Assembly (NCBI GenBank): GCA_030847615.1
Contig: JAUMIR010000001.1
Span: 62,323,501-62,387,500, forward strand
Length of the DNA stretch: 64,000 bases
Reading direction: 5' to 3'
Origin: Gambelia wislizenii
Taxonomy: Eukaryota > Chordata > Lepidosauria > Squamata > Crotaphytidae
A model generated the notes under the pieces. That model did no database searches. It saw only the letters and a program-made list of their open reading frames with translations, and was not told where the DNA came from. The position numbers and the translations under genes are program-made. Below are positions 41,323 through 52,852 of this stretch, piece after piece; position 1 is the stretch's first letter, and the number at the start of each line of letters is the position of its first letter.

Positions 41323-42110
41323 AGCCAGCATGGTGTAGTGGTTTGAGTGTTGGACTACGGAGATTTTCACACAAGCGATATGTTCCATTGAAAGCACGGA
41401 ACAGGGTCACTGAAAGGTTTTTCTTTCAGACAACGTTCAACCCCTTCCATGCTCTCAATGTACCTATTCTATTTTCTCCCCATGATATTTCAATCATGGG
41501 GAGCAGTTGTTAATGACCACCCATTCTGTTGTAGTAATGGAATCATGGGTGGTCTGAAAGGTGTCCCATTCCTCTCCCGTGATGACAGCTGAGGAGGGGG
41601 GGAGCTGTTCTGAACACTTCCAGGCAGGAATGGGACACCCAGTAAGTGGCACCCTTCCCCTCCCCAAGTTACTTGTATTTTTTTTTTTTAAAAAAATGTA
41701 CTTTTGTTTTTGGTTTTGACATTTGGGGGGGGGTATTTTTGAATTCCATGTGGCTGTTCTCTCATGAGAACAAGTGGGATTTGGCTTCACTGCTGTAAAA
41801 GCAGCTTTACAGCAGCTGCATTTACAGCAGTGAAGCCGAAGGGAGAGGGAGGACATGCCTGCTGCGGGATCAAGGTAAGTGTGCAAATATTTTTTTAATC
41901 CCATAGCAGGGATGGGAGGCGCTTGCAGAGCAGAAACAGGGCATTTGCCCCCATTGTGAAAATCTCCTAGGACTCTGGAGACCAGAGTTTGAATCCACAC
42001 TTGGCCATGGAAACCCCCTGGGTGACCTTGGGCAAGTCACCCTCTCATACAACAGCAGCAGCAACAGCAACAGCAGCAGCAGCAACAACAACAACAACAA
42101 CAACAGGCCT
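41323..42110 (+). mobile_element. tRNA-SINE family A, split by a DNA transposon
   Basis: The head GCCAGCATGGTGTAGTGGTT and GTTGGACTA are at 41325-41357. The rest, GGACTCTGGAGACCAGAGTT and onward, starts at 41970 and ends in a CAG/CAA tail (42052-42103). Joining the halves restores the family consensus, which proves the insertion between them. Confidence 0.85.
41358..41967. mobile_element. TA-flanked inverted-repeat element inserted in a SINE
   Basis: The ends CGGAGATTTTCACAC and GTGAAAATCTCC lie between two TA dinucleotides (41356-41357 and 41968-41969). The uninterrupted SINE has a single TA, so TA is the target duplication, as in the Tc1/mariner superfamily. The interior contains a long imperfect hairpin around GCTTTTACAGCAGTGAAGCC. 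No transposase frame. Confidence 0.88.
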
Positions 42111-45100
42111 TTGGGTTACCTACTCTGACACCCCTACCCATTAACTATAATAAACTGACAATGTTTAATAATTTGGTTGAGTGTGGTCTTCCCTGTAGTG
42201 TGGTCATTAAAACTGGAAAATTCCACAACTAGGAATCCCAAAGACAAACATTGGTCAGTCAGGTATGTACTTAAGGAGGGGCTGCCCAAATTCCAAAGAA
42301 ATGTTAATTTGCAAGGCGTCTATGTGTCCAAACACCTGGTTATTCCTATCAGTCAAAGCTGAGATACTCAAACTTGTAAACAGTCCTCATACTGTTACCC
42401 TTCCACAAGCAAAGAAGTTTGCTTCCTCTATTTAATCACAAAGTATCTGCACATTAAGAACTATTAGCATATCCCGAGTGTCTATTCTGTCACCATGAGC
42501 AACTTTGAGAAGCATTGTCTTTCACTCTACATCCCATCCCCTCAAGGCAGTTATTGACTATAAAAAGCCCTTCAAAACAACATAAATCTGTCTTCAGCTC
42601 CTCCTCCTACATCCATTCTGCTGGTTTGCTGACAGACCGTCAGAGCTCACTCTGAGACTCTGTTGCTGCAAGAATCCTCTGCTCTACAGGACTCCTAGGT
42701 GTCATGTCTCCCAGAAACCTCCTTCATTATTCCTCTGTCCCAATATTTCCTACTTTATTCACTAGCCTTGTATGGAGGCTTGAAGCATGAATGTGTGCGT
42801 GAATGTTATTATTGTTTTCTCAAATAAAGACCAATTTATTGTACTATCTAGCTTAATGTCTCCTCCTTAGTACTGGTAAGCATAAGTTAAAAGATCCTGC
42901 TATCTGTTGCCCCTTTCTCACATATCCAAGCTGAGTATATTAATTCCCCAATATTGATATTTTTAGGGTCCTTAAGTATTAAGTGTTAAGGGTATCATTT
43001 GGGATTCAAACAAATGGCTCAGCATCGAGGTAGGGAATATCAGGAATCTCAAAGTAGGGGAAAAGTCCTCCTCATATTCTGAAGAATGGTCAGTCAAAGT
43101 TGACCATACTAAATTAGATCGATTCTGTGTGACTCTACATGAACCAACTTCCTAAGCTGCAGAGTAGTGAGTGGCACTAATTCACTCCAGTAAGTCCTGT
43201 TCAGTAGATTGCTAACTTTCTAGAATAAAATATTATTTGGGCTCATACATGCAGAATGAATATTATTGATATAATGTTTCATAATTCTATGGATGAGATA
43301 CTACATTGTGCTTGTGAGGTTTACTAATCTATCTTCTGCTACATAGTGATATAGTATAACCAAGTGTGTATATTAAAAATGTGCCTGCTTATTGTACAAT
43401 GGAGAATACATAGTAGCTATTTCTCAATTCCAAGTGAATGAAGTGGGACATTGAAGGTCCTAATGATCACCATCCAAAAATGTGCAACTGCATGGCTGGA
43501 ATCCAGTTGGTTAGTATCAATGAGAGTAAATCCATTGAATCAATTGTTGAATGGTGCATCCACACATAAGTAAATCCAATTGATTTAATGGCTCTTTTCT
43601 AGTTGGGAATCACAATAGGATCTAGTGGCATGTGAAATGCTTACACTCATGGAACTCCACTTACACAGCCATGAACTGAATAAGTCCTTTGTGCAATGGC
43701 AAAAAATGTACAACCACATATGTAATGGAGCTTATATATTTGTATGACACTGACAGGATTCCACCATATTTTAATTCCCAATAATGGCCATTATCTTGGT
43801 TTTTTTTTTCTTTTTTGCTCCTCGATGATGGTCATTATAGATTATTATCAATGCCGAGCACTTTGATTTCACATGAAGCTTGTTTGTATGTTGCAGGCTG
43901 CAGTGCTCACTCTCTGATTAGGTACATGGAAAGCATTTTGGCTTGAGTGTATGTAATGCAATTCTCCACTTCAGTGGCTGAATGCCCATAGGGTCCTCCA
44001 TGTGACTGGAAACCTCAAACTGTCTTCCAGCCAAATGAGTTTACGTTCCCCATTTAGAGCTTTTGCTCAACACATGACATTTCAGAGTCAGAGTCAGTAG
44101 AGATGTGAGCACTGGCAACAGGGATCCAGCTATGTGTTACAGAATAGGTGGAAGACTAATATTTGATGATGTCTAGTGTCATTACTGATGGATAGTTCAA
44201 TATTTTGTAGTTTACACTAAGTAACTCTCAAGGTTGCTTTACGGTCAATGATTTCAGGGCTGAGACCAGAGATAATTATAACAAATGGAATTATTGGACA
44301 CAGTTTGGGAGTGAGAGATGAAAAGTTCCCAAGCCATGAGAAGCCATTTCTTTTTATTTTAGACAAGTTGCAGCTTGATACAAAGTAAAGTACAGAAAAG
44401 AGGGTAATGGTAAAAATAATATTACATGCCTCTGATGTGAAGGAAAGAAGAAAAGGCCAAATGGCAATGCATTGTAATCCGGGGAACAACAGATGTCTAA
44501 TTGGCCTAATATATTTTACAACAGTCATTCATAATGTCCCAATAGAGAAGAAGCCTCTTTGCTTAGAAGTGCTACTTGTTAAAATTAATGTTGCAGAGCT
44601 TTTGTGTTTGTTTGCAATAGAGTCCTTGCTCACTAGGTCTTGTGCAAATCAGTCTAAACAAAAACTGGACTACACAACCACTCTGTGGCTTCTTTTTCTC
44701 TCTTCAGCTCATGAAGGAGTTTTGTTTTTCTGGTAAGAAGATGCTTTCAGATGGAGCACAAGCATTTATCAGTGAAGCAAAAGGTGTTTGTTATCAATAG
44801 AAAGAGCAATTTATCTTTTGGAAGCTAAGCTACAACTGAGCTGCAAAACATCTGAGCTTATCCAGTTGTCCAAGTGCTGGTGAGGTTCAAGCCTGAAGAT
44901 GTGAAGAATGCTTTCCAGTTTTCTCATCATCAAGATACCTCATTGAGAAAACAGCCGAGGGGGGGGGGGAGGTTAAAAAAATGTTTGTGAAAAAAAGTGT
45001 GGGTTTTTTGTTTTTGTTTTACACTATGCATTTTTTTGCCAAGAAATTTTTCAAGATAAGTCCTGACATACAAAATATATATATAATAATAATCAAAATA

Positions 45101-46730
45101 TACACAAAAATTATTGTAATCTTGTGGAAACTGCTCATACTTCTATTTTATTCTCCTGTAATCTGAATGTATTCTTCCAGAATGATGTGATCTCTTCTGC
45201 CCTGCAGATCAACAGGGCCCTATAGCACAAGAAGGCATTCTGTCATGTACCTGTACCATAAAGAGTCAACACAGATGCTTCCACATTTCAACAACAGATG
45301 AATCAGTTGTGGAAGGTACAATAGCCACCACCAATTTTCAGTAGTAATGTGGTGGTGGTACTGCCTTCAATGGGTTGGGGGAGAAATATGATGTGGACTC
45401 ACATCCCCTTGAAAATTGCCCACCCTTGTCTAGGAACCTAGTTTCTAGCACTGATCTAAGCATTGTTCTAAGACAGTTACTGAAAATCCCAAGAACATAC
45501 CATAAAGACACAGCCTTCCTGATGTATCGTTTGAGACCATGGTACCACAAAGCACTTCAGTCAGTGCTAATCTTATAAAAGCAGAGCTTGTAAAGAGACC
45601 CCTCTGCTGCCTAACATCTTCCAGTGGTGGCTGTTTTCACGATTCTCCTGTATTTGACAAGATCCATACATGGGATGTGCTTCCTGTCTGCTGTACCAAC
45701 ATTTCCACTAAGAAAAGCCTACTGGAATATCTCCTAACCCTGATATGCCACATGGTCTGTGCTGGTCTTCTTTATTCTTCTAAGAAGTTTCCATCTAATT
45801 TTGAAGTGATCAGTCATGTTAGCTGGAAGATAGCATGGGTAATTTTTTCCAATAGTCACAGCCACCATGAACTCAAGTCCATGTGAATAACCATCTTACT
45901 GAATGTTCTTCTGATTACGCTTGCTGTATATAAAGATATGCATATTTATTGCAACATATATTTGAAGAATCATCTGAAGTATAAATTGTTGAGATATACC
46001 TCTAAGATGGTGTGTCTTTTATTGCCATGAAAGAAGAGTTACTTTATGACTTGCATTGACGTGAACAGCATTTTAAGTGGGGGGTTTGTGTGTGTGTTTT
46101 TTGCAATGAAGAGGGAGGCTGTGTGCCATCCATCAATTGGATTTTGTTTGGTTGAGTTCCACAATCCTGTTTGTGTTTCTTGTACTTTAGATCATCTTTA
46201 CTCTGATCTTCTTACTTGCCCTTGAAGTCTGTATGAGCTGTAAAACACAGCAGGGTGTGTGTTTGAAATCAGCAGGGTGTCACAATACAGTAGCATTAAG
46301 TTGACTGATTTTTCCCACTGCACTGAGGGAATCCTAACTATAATAGCAGAAATTAAAAGTTTGTCCTACTTGCCTGGGTTAAACAGGAGCCATTTTAATG
46401 CTACTGTTATATATGTGACAAGTCTTTGGGAGTATGAATTCAAATAATCAACATTTCCTCCCCCTCCCTCAAAATATCATTTGTTTGGGATCATGGGTGT
46501 GCTTGTCAAATTGAATTTCGCAATCATGATCCACTGATCTTGAAGGGTCAGTCATTCCTCTAAAATATTAAGTGTATTTTCAGGTTAGATTTGTAATCTA
46601 CCATAGGCAGCCAAACCACTGGACCCTCTATGTTTCTCATATTGCTTTAAGTATATCTCTAAGAAAATTAACCTTATTTTTGAATTTCATTTTAATAATA
46701 TTTGTTATTTTCAGAGTCATATTAAGATTG
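42111..46730. other. Long stretch without a recognised gene
   Basis: This is the longest gene-free block, about 4.6 kb. It is AT-rich and appears mostly single copy, with one small palindromic repeat at 43508. Around 44420-44640 there is a run without repeats and with homeodomain-like words (TAATTGG, TCATAATG) that might be conserved non-coding DNA. No reading frame exceeds about 115 codons, and none carries a motif. Confidence 0.55.
43508..43640. repeat. Small palindromic repeat, family E, copy 1
   Basis: CAATGAGAGTAAATCCATTG with AATCAATT pairs with AATTGATTTAATGGCTCTTT. Similar copies are at 47325 and 49932. Probably a very small MITE. Confidence 0.55.
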
Positions 46731-46963
46731 TTGTTGTGTGACTTCAACCCATTTCCAATTTATGGCAACCATAAGGCAACCATATCATGGGATTTTCTTG
46801 GCAGAATTTGTTCAGAGGGCTTTGCTTTTGCTTCCTTTGAAACTGAGAGAGTGCAGCTTGTCCAAAGTTACCCAGTGGGTTTCCATGGCCGAGCAGGTCT
46901 CTAAAGTTTAGAGCCCAGGTCTCTAAAGTCATAGTCCAGCTCTCAAACCACTACACCACACTC
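46731..46963 (-). mobile_element. tRNA-SINE family A
   Basis: It matches the layout of the copy at 39958: tail GTTGTTGTGTGACTTCAACC, body ATATCATGGGATTTTCTTGG, head with CAAACCACTACACCACAC. A local duplication near 46892-46930 (CAGGTCTCTAAAGT twice) replaces the B-box side. Confidence 0.82.
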
Positions 46964-47324
46964 ATATTAATAAAACATACATGAAATAAAATAAAGTGCA
47001 CAGCAGGAAACATACACGAATTGAGTAATTAATCCCTTGGAACCAAAGTAAAGATGGATACAAATAGAGTTAATAAATAAACAAATTCATATTGAATACA
47101 GCAAAATCCAAAGAAAACACAAGATAATTTTCCAAGACAACATCAGTATAATACAATAAAACTCAGTAAAAGAAGATTTATGGTAATAAAAAGTATGCAT
47201 ATACATGGATTAATACAGAGAAACAGAGAGAAAGAGAGTGCAAATTGGTCCAGAAATAAATCACATAGTATCAAGATATCAATATCAACACCAATAAATA
47301 TACATAAATAAATATTATGAGCTA
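46964..47324. other. No gene recognised
   Basis: Very AT-rich sequence, nothing supported. Confidence 0.6.
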
Positions 47325-47422
47325 AATCTGGCTGTTAGTCCAAACTAGAATGGATACATCAAATGACTGAGACTTATGTAAGTCCCATTTATTTGGTGGA
47401 CCTACTCTAGTTGGAATTAACC
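47325..47422. repeat. Small palindromic repeat, family E, copy 2
   Basis: AACTAGAATGGATACATCAAATG faces TTTGGTGGACCTACTCTAGTT, with ACTTATGTAAGT as a near-palindromic centre. Confidence 0.55.
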
Positions 47423-47439
47423 ATAGATATACACACATA

Positions 47440-47775
47440 TCTCCCACCTTTTTCCAGTTTGGGACTCAAGGTGGCTTACAAAAGTTAAAGCAAACATGTT
47501 TATCAATTAACAGCATACAAAAGATAAAAAGTAATTCAATCATCATACAAATTAAAACCAGTTAAAACAAATTGAAAACAACAACAACTATAGGTCTAGC
47601 ACATTATATAAGGCCTATTTTCCTTGGCGGGGGAGGGGGGTGGAATCTCAAAGCCCTGCTAGAATAAAAAGGGTTTTATCTGTTTATGGAAAGATAGTAA
47701 GGAGGATGCAAGCCTACCCTCTCTGGGAAGGGAATTCCAGAGCCTGGCAGCAGCCACTGAGAAAGCCCTCTCCCT
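47440..47775 (-). mobile_element. L2-like LINE, C-terminus and 3' region
   Basis: The minus strand encodes RERAFSVAAARLWNSLPREGRLASSLLSFHKQ, the usual C-terminal phrase of L2-like LINEs, with an open frame to the stop near 47659. A 3' region follows with GGTGGCTTACAAAAG-type wording in reverse. A SINE on the plus strand starts directly upstream. Confidence 0.78.
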
Positions 47776-47790
47776 TGTTCCTCTCCCTAG

Positions 47791-47976
47791 CAGCCCTGGT
47801 AGCACAGTGGTTAAATGCAAGTACTGGAAGTCACAACATTGTGAGTTCAATCCCGCAGGGCTCCAGGCTTACTCATCCTTCCATCCTTCCATAGTAATAC
47901 ATTGTAAACTGCTTAGAGAGTGCTTAGCACTATAAAGCAGTATAGAAAGGTAAGTTCTGTTGCTATTGCTATTGCT
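47791..47976 (+). mobile_element. tRNA-SINE family B
   Basis: The head is AGCCCTGGTAGCACAGTGGTT with a B box around GTGAGTTCAATCCCG. The body includes CCTTCCATCCTTCCAT and GTAAACTGCTTAGAGAGTGC. It ends GCTATTGCTATTGC. The copy has internal losses compared with 49562-49836. Confidence 0.85.
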
Positions 47977-48117
47977 TGTTCTCACCAATGTACACATGAG
48001 GGTGGCGGCACAGAGAGCAGGGCCAACCAGAAGATCTCAAAAGACAGACATATTTGTATAGGACAATATGGTCCTTCAAATAGCCAAATACCAGTTTGAG
48101 TAACATTTTAAAGAACA

Positions 48118-48300
48118 TAGTTTATTTATTATTTAATTTATATGCTGCCTTTCTCCCAGAATGCGACCCAAGGCGGCTCACTAAATGTCATATAAGATAC
48201 AATTTAAAAGAATTTTTAAAACATCGCAATGTAAACCTCTAAAATTACATAAAACCTATAAAAATTAAAAAGATAAAAATAAACAAAATGCAAACACCGA
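48118..48300 (-). mobile_element. LINE or SINE 3' tail fragment
   Basis: TTATTTAATTTATATGCTGC, CTTTCTCCCAGAATGCGACC and AAGGCGGCTCAC match the reverse of common reptile LINE tails (GTGAGCCGCCTTGGGTC..GGTATATAAATAAATAA). The coding part is absent. Confidence 0.6.
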
Positions 48301-48908
48301 ATACCAGTTTCTGAAATGTTATCAAACATTCTAAGAAAACTGATGTGATCTTGTACTTTTGAAATCATTACAAGAGAAAACTACCTCTGAACAAACCTGC
48401 CATAAATTTGCTTCCTTTGTCCTAAAAATAAATATTGTTGTCATTGTTGTTGTTGATTATGATGATGACTGATATTCTGGGAAGTCACTTCAATGGACTT
48501 ACTTCAATTGACTTGCTTCCATTGCTCTTGTTGAAATCAAAATGATCATAGGTTCAAAATGCACTGCCCTTTCTCTTCCAGGGAGTTCCACTCCATTTTG
48601 TTCTCCTCACTGTCCTTCTCCCTCTCTGCTCACTTACTCTGCTCTCTTGCTGTCTCCCCACCCTTCCCATTTATTCCTTTTTTCTGCTCCTCCTCTTACT
48701 ATGATCTCTTCTCACCATTTAGCAGCTACCAGCTACCTGCACCTTTGCTTCTTTTTAAAGGTTTAGTTCCAGTACACTGCAGTTCAAAGCTGCACCCACA
48801 TCGAGCATCTTGACTTCAAAGGGATCAGGGCCTCTTCCTTCACCCTGCATTATGGTCCTATTGAAAATTTCCCCTGAAGTTGCTTGTGCCCAGAGAGTGA
48901 TGCTGCGT
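48301..48908. other. No gene recognised
   Basis: Includes a C/T-rich stretch at 48590-48720. No motif supports a gene. Confidence 0.6.
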
Positions 48909-49133
48909 GGGTTGTTGTTGTTGTTGTTTGCCTTCAATTCTGACTTATGACAAGCTTATCACTGGGTTTTCTTGGCCAAATAAATTCAGAAAAGGTTTGC
49001 CATTGCTTTCCACTAGGGCTGGGAGAGTGATTTGCCCACTGTCACTCAATAGGTTTTCATGACTGAGTGAGGATTTGAACCTTGATCTTCTGGAGTCATA
49101 TTCCAATACTCAGAGCACTAGACCACACTGCCT
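48909..49133 (-). mobile_element. tRNA-SINE family A
   Basis: The tail is GTTGTTGTTGTTGTTTGCC, the body CACTGGGTTTTCTTGGCC, and the B-box side GAGGATTTGAACCTTGATC. It ends near CACTAGACCACACTGCC. Confidence 0.83.
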
Positions 49134-49561
49134 CTCTGTGATTTACTATATCAACTAATTTGATCCTGACGAAGGTTAGGAATGGAACTCAAATTCCACA
49201 CCTAACATTCTGTGTAGATGATAATCTTTGGGAAGCTTTATCATATTTACACTGACATTTTAAAGAACATTGATTTCCATTTGAATAGCATATAAGCAAG
49301 GTGTCTGGGTTGCCCTGTTTTGGTTCAAAACAATATTTTAAAATAACATGGAATGGATGTGCCAATTTGAAATGAAAAGAAATGAGCTCAATTCGTGTTC
49401 TTGTGCCTTGGTGCTAACTACAGCATGCTAGCTATCTCTCCAGACATGGCTACGTGTCCAGTTATAAGTGAACTGGGGCAATCATCGCTGAAGCCAATGA
49501 AGATAGCGACTGGCAGTCTTTTGGTCCTAGTCAGACAAATCCAGTTACATGGGAACTGTGT
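49134..49561. other. No gene recognised
   Basis: Unassigned sequence between two SINEs. Confidence 0.6.
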
Positions 49562-49836
49562 TTATTTTATTTATTTATTTATTTATACCCCGCTCTTCAG
49601 CCACAAGGCTATCAGAGCGGCTTACAAATTGTTTTAAGCAATAGCTATTTACACATCTACACTGCATTAAGCAATTTCCAATGTGTGTTAGCTAATTGCC
49701 CCCCACAAGCTGGGTACTCAATTTACCAACCTACGAAAAGATGGAAGGCTGTGTGAACCTTGGAGCCCGCTGGAATCGAACTTGCAACATGGTGGCTTGC
49801 AGTACTGGCATTTAACCACTGCGCCACCAGGGCTCT
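49562..49836 (-). mobile_element. tRNA-SINE family B, complete
   Basis: Read on the minus strand it begins AGAGCCCTGGTGGCGCAGTG with an intact A box. It then has a B box (GCAAGTTCGATTCC), the CAGCCTTCCATC block, GTTAGCTAACACACATTGG, and a LINE-type tail GTAAGCCGCTCTGATAGCC ending GGGGTATAAATAAATAAATA. It is the best family B copy and shows that the tail at 28222 belongs to this family. Confidence 0.9.
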
Positions 49837-49842
49837 ATGTGA

Positions 49843-49870
49843 TGGTGGTGGTGGTGGTGGTGGTGGTGGG
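49843..49870. repeat. GTG microsatellite
   Basis: About nine GTG units beside the SINE head. Confidence 0.95.
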
Positions 49871-49931
49871 GAACATTGCTAAAATCACTCACCCATTATT
49901 TCTTAGAAAACATGTCCAAGAACTCCAAGGC

Positions 49932-50050
49932 CCAAATTGTTGGTTAGTGCCAACTAGAGTAGATCCACTGATTCAGTTTTTAATGGCCAAAACATAATTA
50001 AAGCCCTTTTATTAAATGGTTATACTCTAGCTGAGAGTAACTAAAGGGTT
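49932..50050. repeat. Small palindromic repeat, family E, copy 3
   Basis: GCCAACTAGAGTAGATCCAC pairs loosely with GGTTATACTCTAGCTGAG. It resembles copies at 43508 and 47325. Confidence 0.5.
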
Positions 50051-50351
50051 TAGGCCCAAATATATATATATATCTTTATAATATAGTAAACTCTTAGTTT
50101 TGAACAACACTGAAGTTCAATGGTGAGAGAGGCAGGACAGATAAAAGGGAGCATTTCTTCACACAGCACAACTGTCAGATACATGATCACAAGATGTAGT
50201 GATGATCCCCAACTTGGAGAGCTTTAATAGTTAGACTGGGAGGCTCAAGTCTCTACAAACCTATGGTAAACTTGGGCTAGTCACACTCTTTCACCCTGAT
50301 TTACCACATAAAATTGTTTCAATAATGAAACAGGAAGGGAAAAAACAGTGT

Positions 50352-50573
50352 GGGTACATCTACACTGTAGAAATAATGCAGTTTGACACCACATTAAGTG
50401 CTGTAGCTCCATCCTATGGAATTCTGGGATTTTTAGTTTTACAAGGTCTTCAGCCTTCTCTGCCAAAGTGTGCTGGTGCCTCAGAAAACTATAAATTCCA
50501 GGATTCTGTAAGATGGAGCCATTCCAGTTAAAGTGTTGTCAAACTGCTTCATTTCTACAGTGTGGGCGCATCC
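50352..50573. mobile_element. MITE, family A2, well preserved
   Basis: The inverted ends CTACACTGTAGAAATAATGC and, in reverse complement, CCACACTGTAGAAATGAAGC pair, followed on both sides by AGTTTGACA. The interior has GGAATTCTGGGATTTTTAG. It is the clearest of the family and shows the full layout. Confidence 0.85.
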
Positions 50574-50773
50574 TGTGTACTTTAATGAGTTCATTGGAGA
50601 AAGGTGGAGCACAAATGTAGCTGATACATACATATATACATACATACAAGGCAGATGGCTATAAGTGGCTACAAAGCATGAAGACCATATATATTCCCTC
50701 CAGTACAAGAAGAGATGTATATATCGCTCTTTAGGAAGCACAAACAGATGTAAGGGTGCTTTTATACTTATGT

Positions 50774-51141
50774 CATACCCTCCAGTGTTCCACAGATAAA
50801 AACAGGGACACACATGACCAAGCAACATCGGAATGGCAAAAATGATGAATGAAGAAGAAGAGACAAGCCCAGAAGAGGTTGCAGCAGTTTCTTTGGCCTG
50901 AGCCTACTAGGAAAGGAAAGGCCCCCTGCTCTTCCATTCCTCTCCTGCCACCGACTTAACTGAGTGCAAATTACTTTTGCCCTTTGAATTCAGTTTGCAA
51001 CCACTGAAGTAAGCAGAGGATGAAAGGGGAAAGTGAAAAGAGGAGAGAGAAACTGGGACCTTTTAAAAGCAGTTGAAAAAGTGGAATGATAGAGGATTAA
51101 TTGTGACTGCCCCCGCAAAATTGGGACAGTTGAAGGGTATG
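50774..51141. mobile_element. Inverted-repeat element, family F
   Basis: The left end CATACCCTCCAGTGTTCC pairs with the right end, in reverse complement CATACCCTTCAACTGTCCC; both are followed by blocks with GGGACA or its complement. It is 368 bp, non-coding, and occurs once here. Confidence 0.65.
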
Positions 51142-52627
51142 TTATCTTCTGTTTACAAAGGCAAGTTTCATGAAAAGATATGATGCCTTCAATGACAGTG
51201 ATGGTGCAGGGAAACCAGTCCAAATTCCTGGGGCCTAGCAGTCCAGAAAGGGGGTAGGGGGCCGAACCTAACCGTGCGGCATAATGTTTGTTGTCTTTCT
51301 TGGTTGTATCATTATTTGTCAATTATTTGTGACATCTATTGTAAAACTGATGGATTTCAAAGCAAATTATAATGACATACAAAATCAAATCAAATACTAA
51401 AGGTTTTTAAGCAGTCTGCCCTTACTGCAAGACAGAGCAGAACTGGAGTCCAAATGAGGGAAAGAAAGCCACATATGGGCAAAGGAGTGCAATAGCACCA
51501 GTGAGTGGGAAGAAGAGAGCGAGAGGGGCAGGCACGTGGGAGGGCGGCATTAGAAGAAGCCACAGGTAAAATGCAAAACCCATGACAGTGGCTGGAAAGA
51601 GAGACCCAGAGGCTATCAGCCCACTGTGGCCTCAGCTGCCTGGAGGAAGGAAAGGAAGAGGAGGGGTGGCACCTGCACGTCCATGGTCCAGGAGACAGCT
51701 CTTTCAATTCTTTGACAGCTCCTTTGCCTCTGAGAACAACTCCCAAACATCTCCCAGCTGGTCTGGATTGGCCACCAAAAGCCATGCAGGAGGCAGCAGC
51801 TTTTGTGTGAGGGTCAAAGTGTAAGTTGGGCAGGTGATGGTAGGGATGCTGCTTGTGGTTGGCAATGACTGTGTTTTGCCCCTTCCCACCAAGAGACTTG
51901 GAGGGAATGAGTGAATTTCCAGAGCCGGGGCGGGGGGACTTTCACTGGGGCTCAAACCTGCTCTTGGCAGTTCTTGATGCCATTCACCAATGTAGGATTC
52001 ATGGTTAAGAAGGGGGGGGGGACATGCTCTCTAGCATAGCCATGTGTGATGGAACACCTCTACAGGTTGACTCAGCAGTTCCTACCCTTATGCTCCTATC
52101 ACTCACCTTGTTCTTTTATCCTCAAGATCCCACCTTGAATCTCCTGTTTAATCCTCAAGGTGACCACTAGACTGGACAAGTGGGTGTGCTGATCAATTGG
52201 TATCACTTGGTAAAGTGTTCCTTGTGAATTATTAAAAATCCAGAAAGGGATGTAGAAAATACAAATAGTAAACATTTATTATATACCCAGTAAAATAAAC
52301 ATCTAGCCTTTGGCTGGTTCTGCTCATATTACACAGTAACATCTCAATTTCATAGTAAGAGTTCTCCTTCCACATTCTCAGCTCCTTATCAGTTCCTCCC
52401 TTCTTAATAGTCTTAACTTTATTTCTGACTGTTCCTAGCTAGTTGTTTAATAGACAAACCTTTAGGTTATATACTTTCCCCCTATGGCCCCTGCCACAGC
52501 AGCCTATAAACTGTGATTGGCTGGCTCTACCCAGATTTGTCTAGCTTCTTGCTTCACATCAAGGCATTGCCAGGGCATTATGGGTAACAAAGAACTGCAA
52601 TGATAAAAGTAGAACACTTCTTTTGTT
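51142..52627. other. No gene recognised; unassigned sequence
   Basis: About 1.5 kb. The part 51390-51960 is relatively GC-rich with open frames of 80-130 codons on both strands, but no motif, splice pattern or codon bias supports an exon. A G run lies near 52015. Confidence 0.5.
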
Positions 52628-52852
52628 CTCCTTGTGTGCCTTCAAGTCATTTCTGATTTATGGAGAACCTAAGGCAAACCTGTCATGAGATTTTCTTGGC
52701 AAGATTTGTTCAAAGTGGGCTTACCTTTGCTTTCTTTCGAAGCTGAGAGTTGCCCAAGATCACTCTGTGGGTTTCCATGGCCAAGCAGGGATTTGAACCC
52801 TGGTCTCCAGAGTCACAGTTCAACAGTCAAACTGACACAGGATGCTGGGTCT
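52628..52852 (-). mobile_element. tRNA-SINE family A
   Basis: The tail side is TTGTGTGCCTTCAAGTCATT, the body CTGTCATGAGATTTTCTTGG, and the B-box side AGGGATTTGAACCCTGGTC. The head end is degraded. Confidence 0.85.

Noticed and set aside
51390..51960. Coding exon in the relatively GC-rich block
   Set aside because: Open frames overlap on both strands, lack domain motifs, and are not framed by convincing splice sites.
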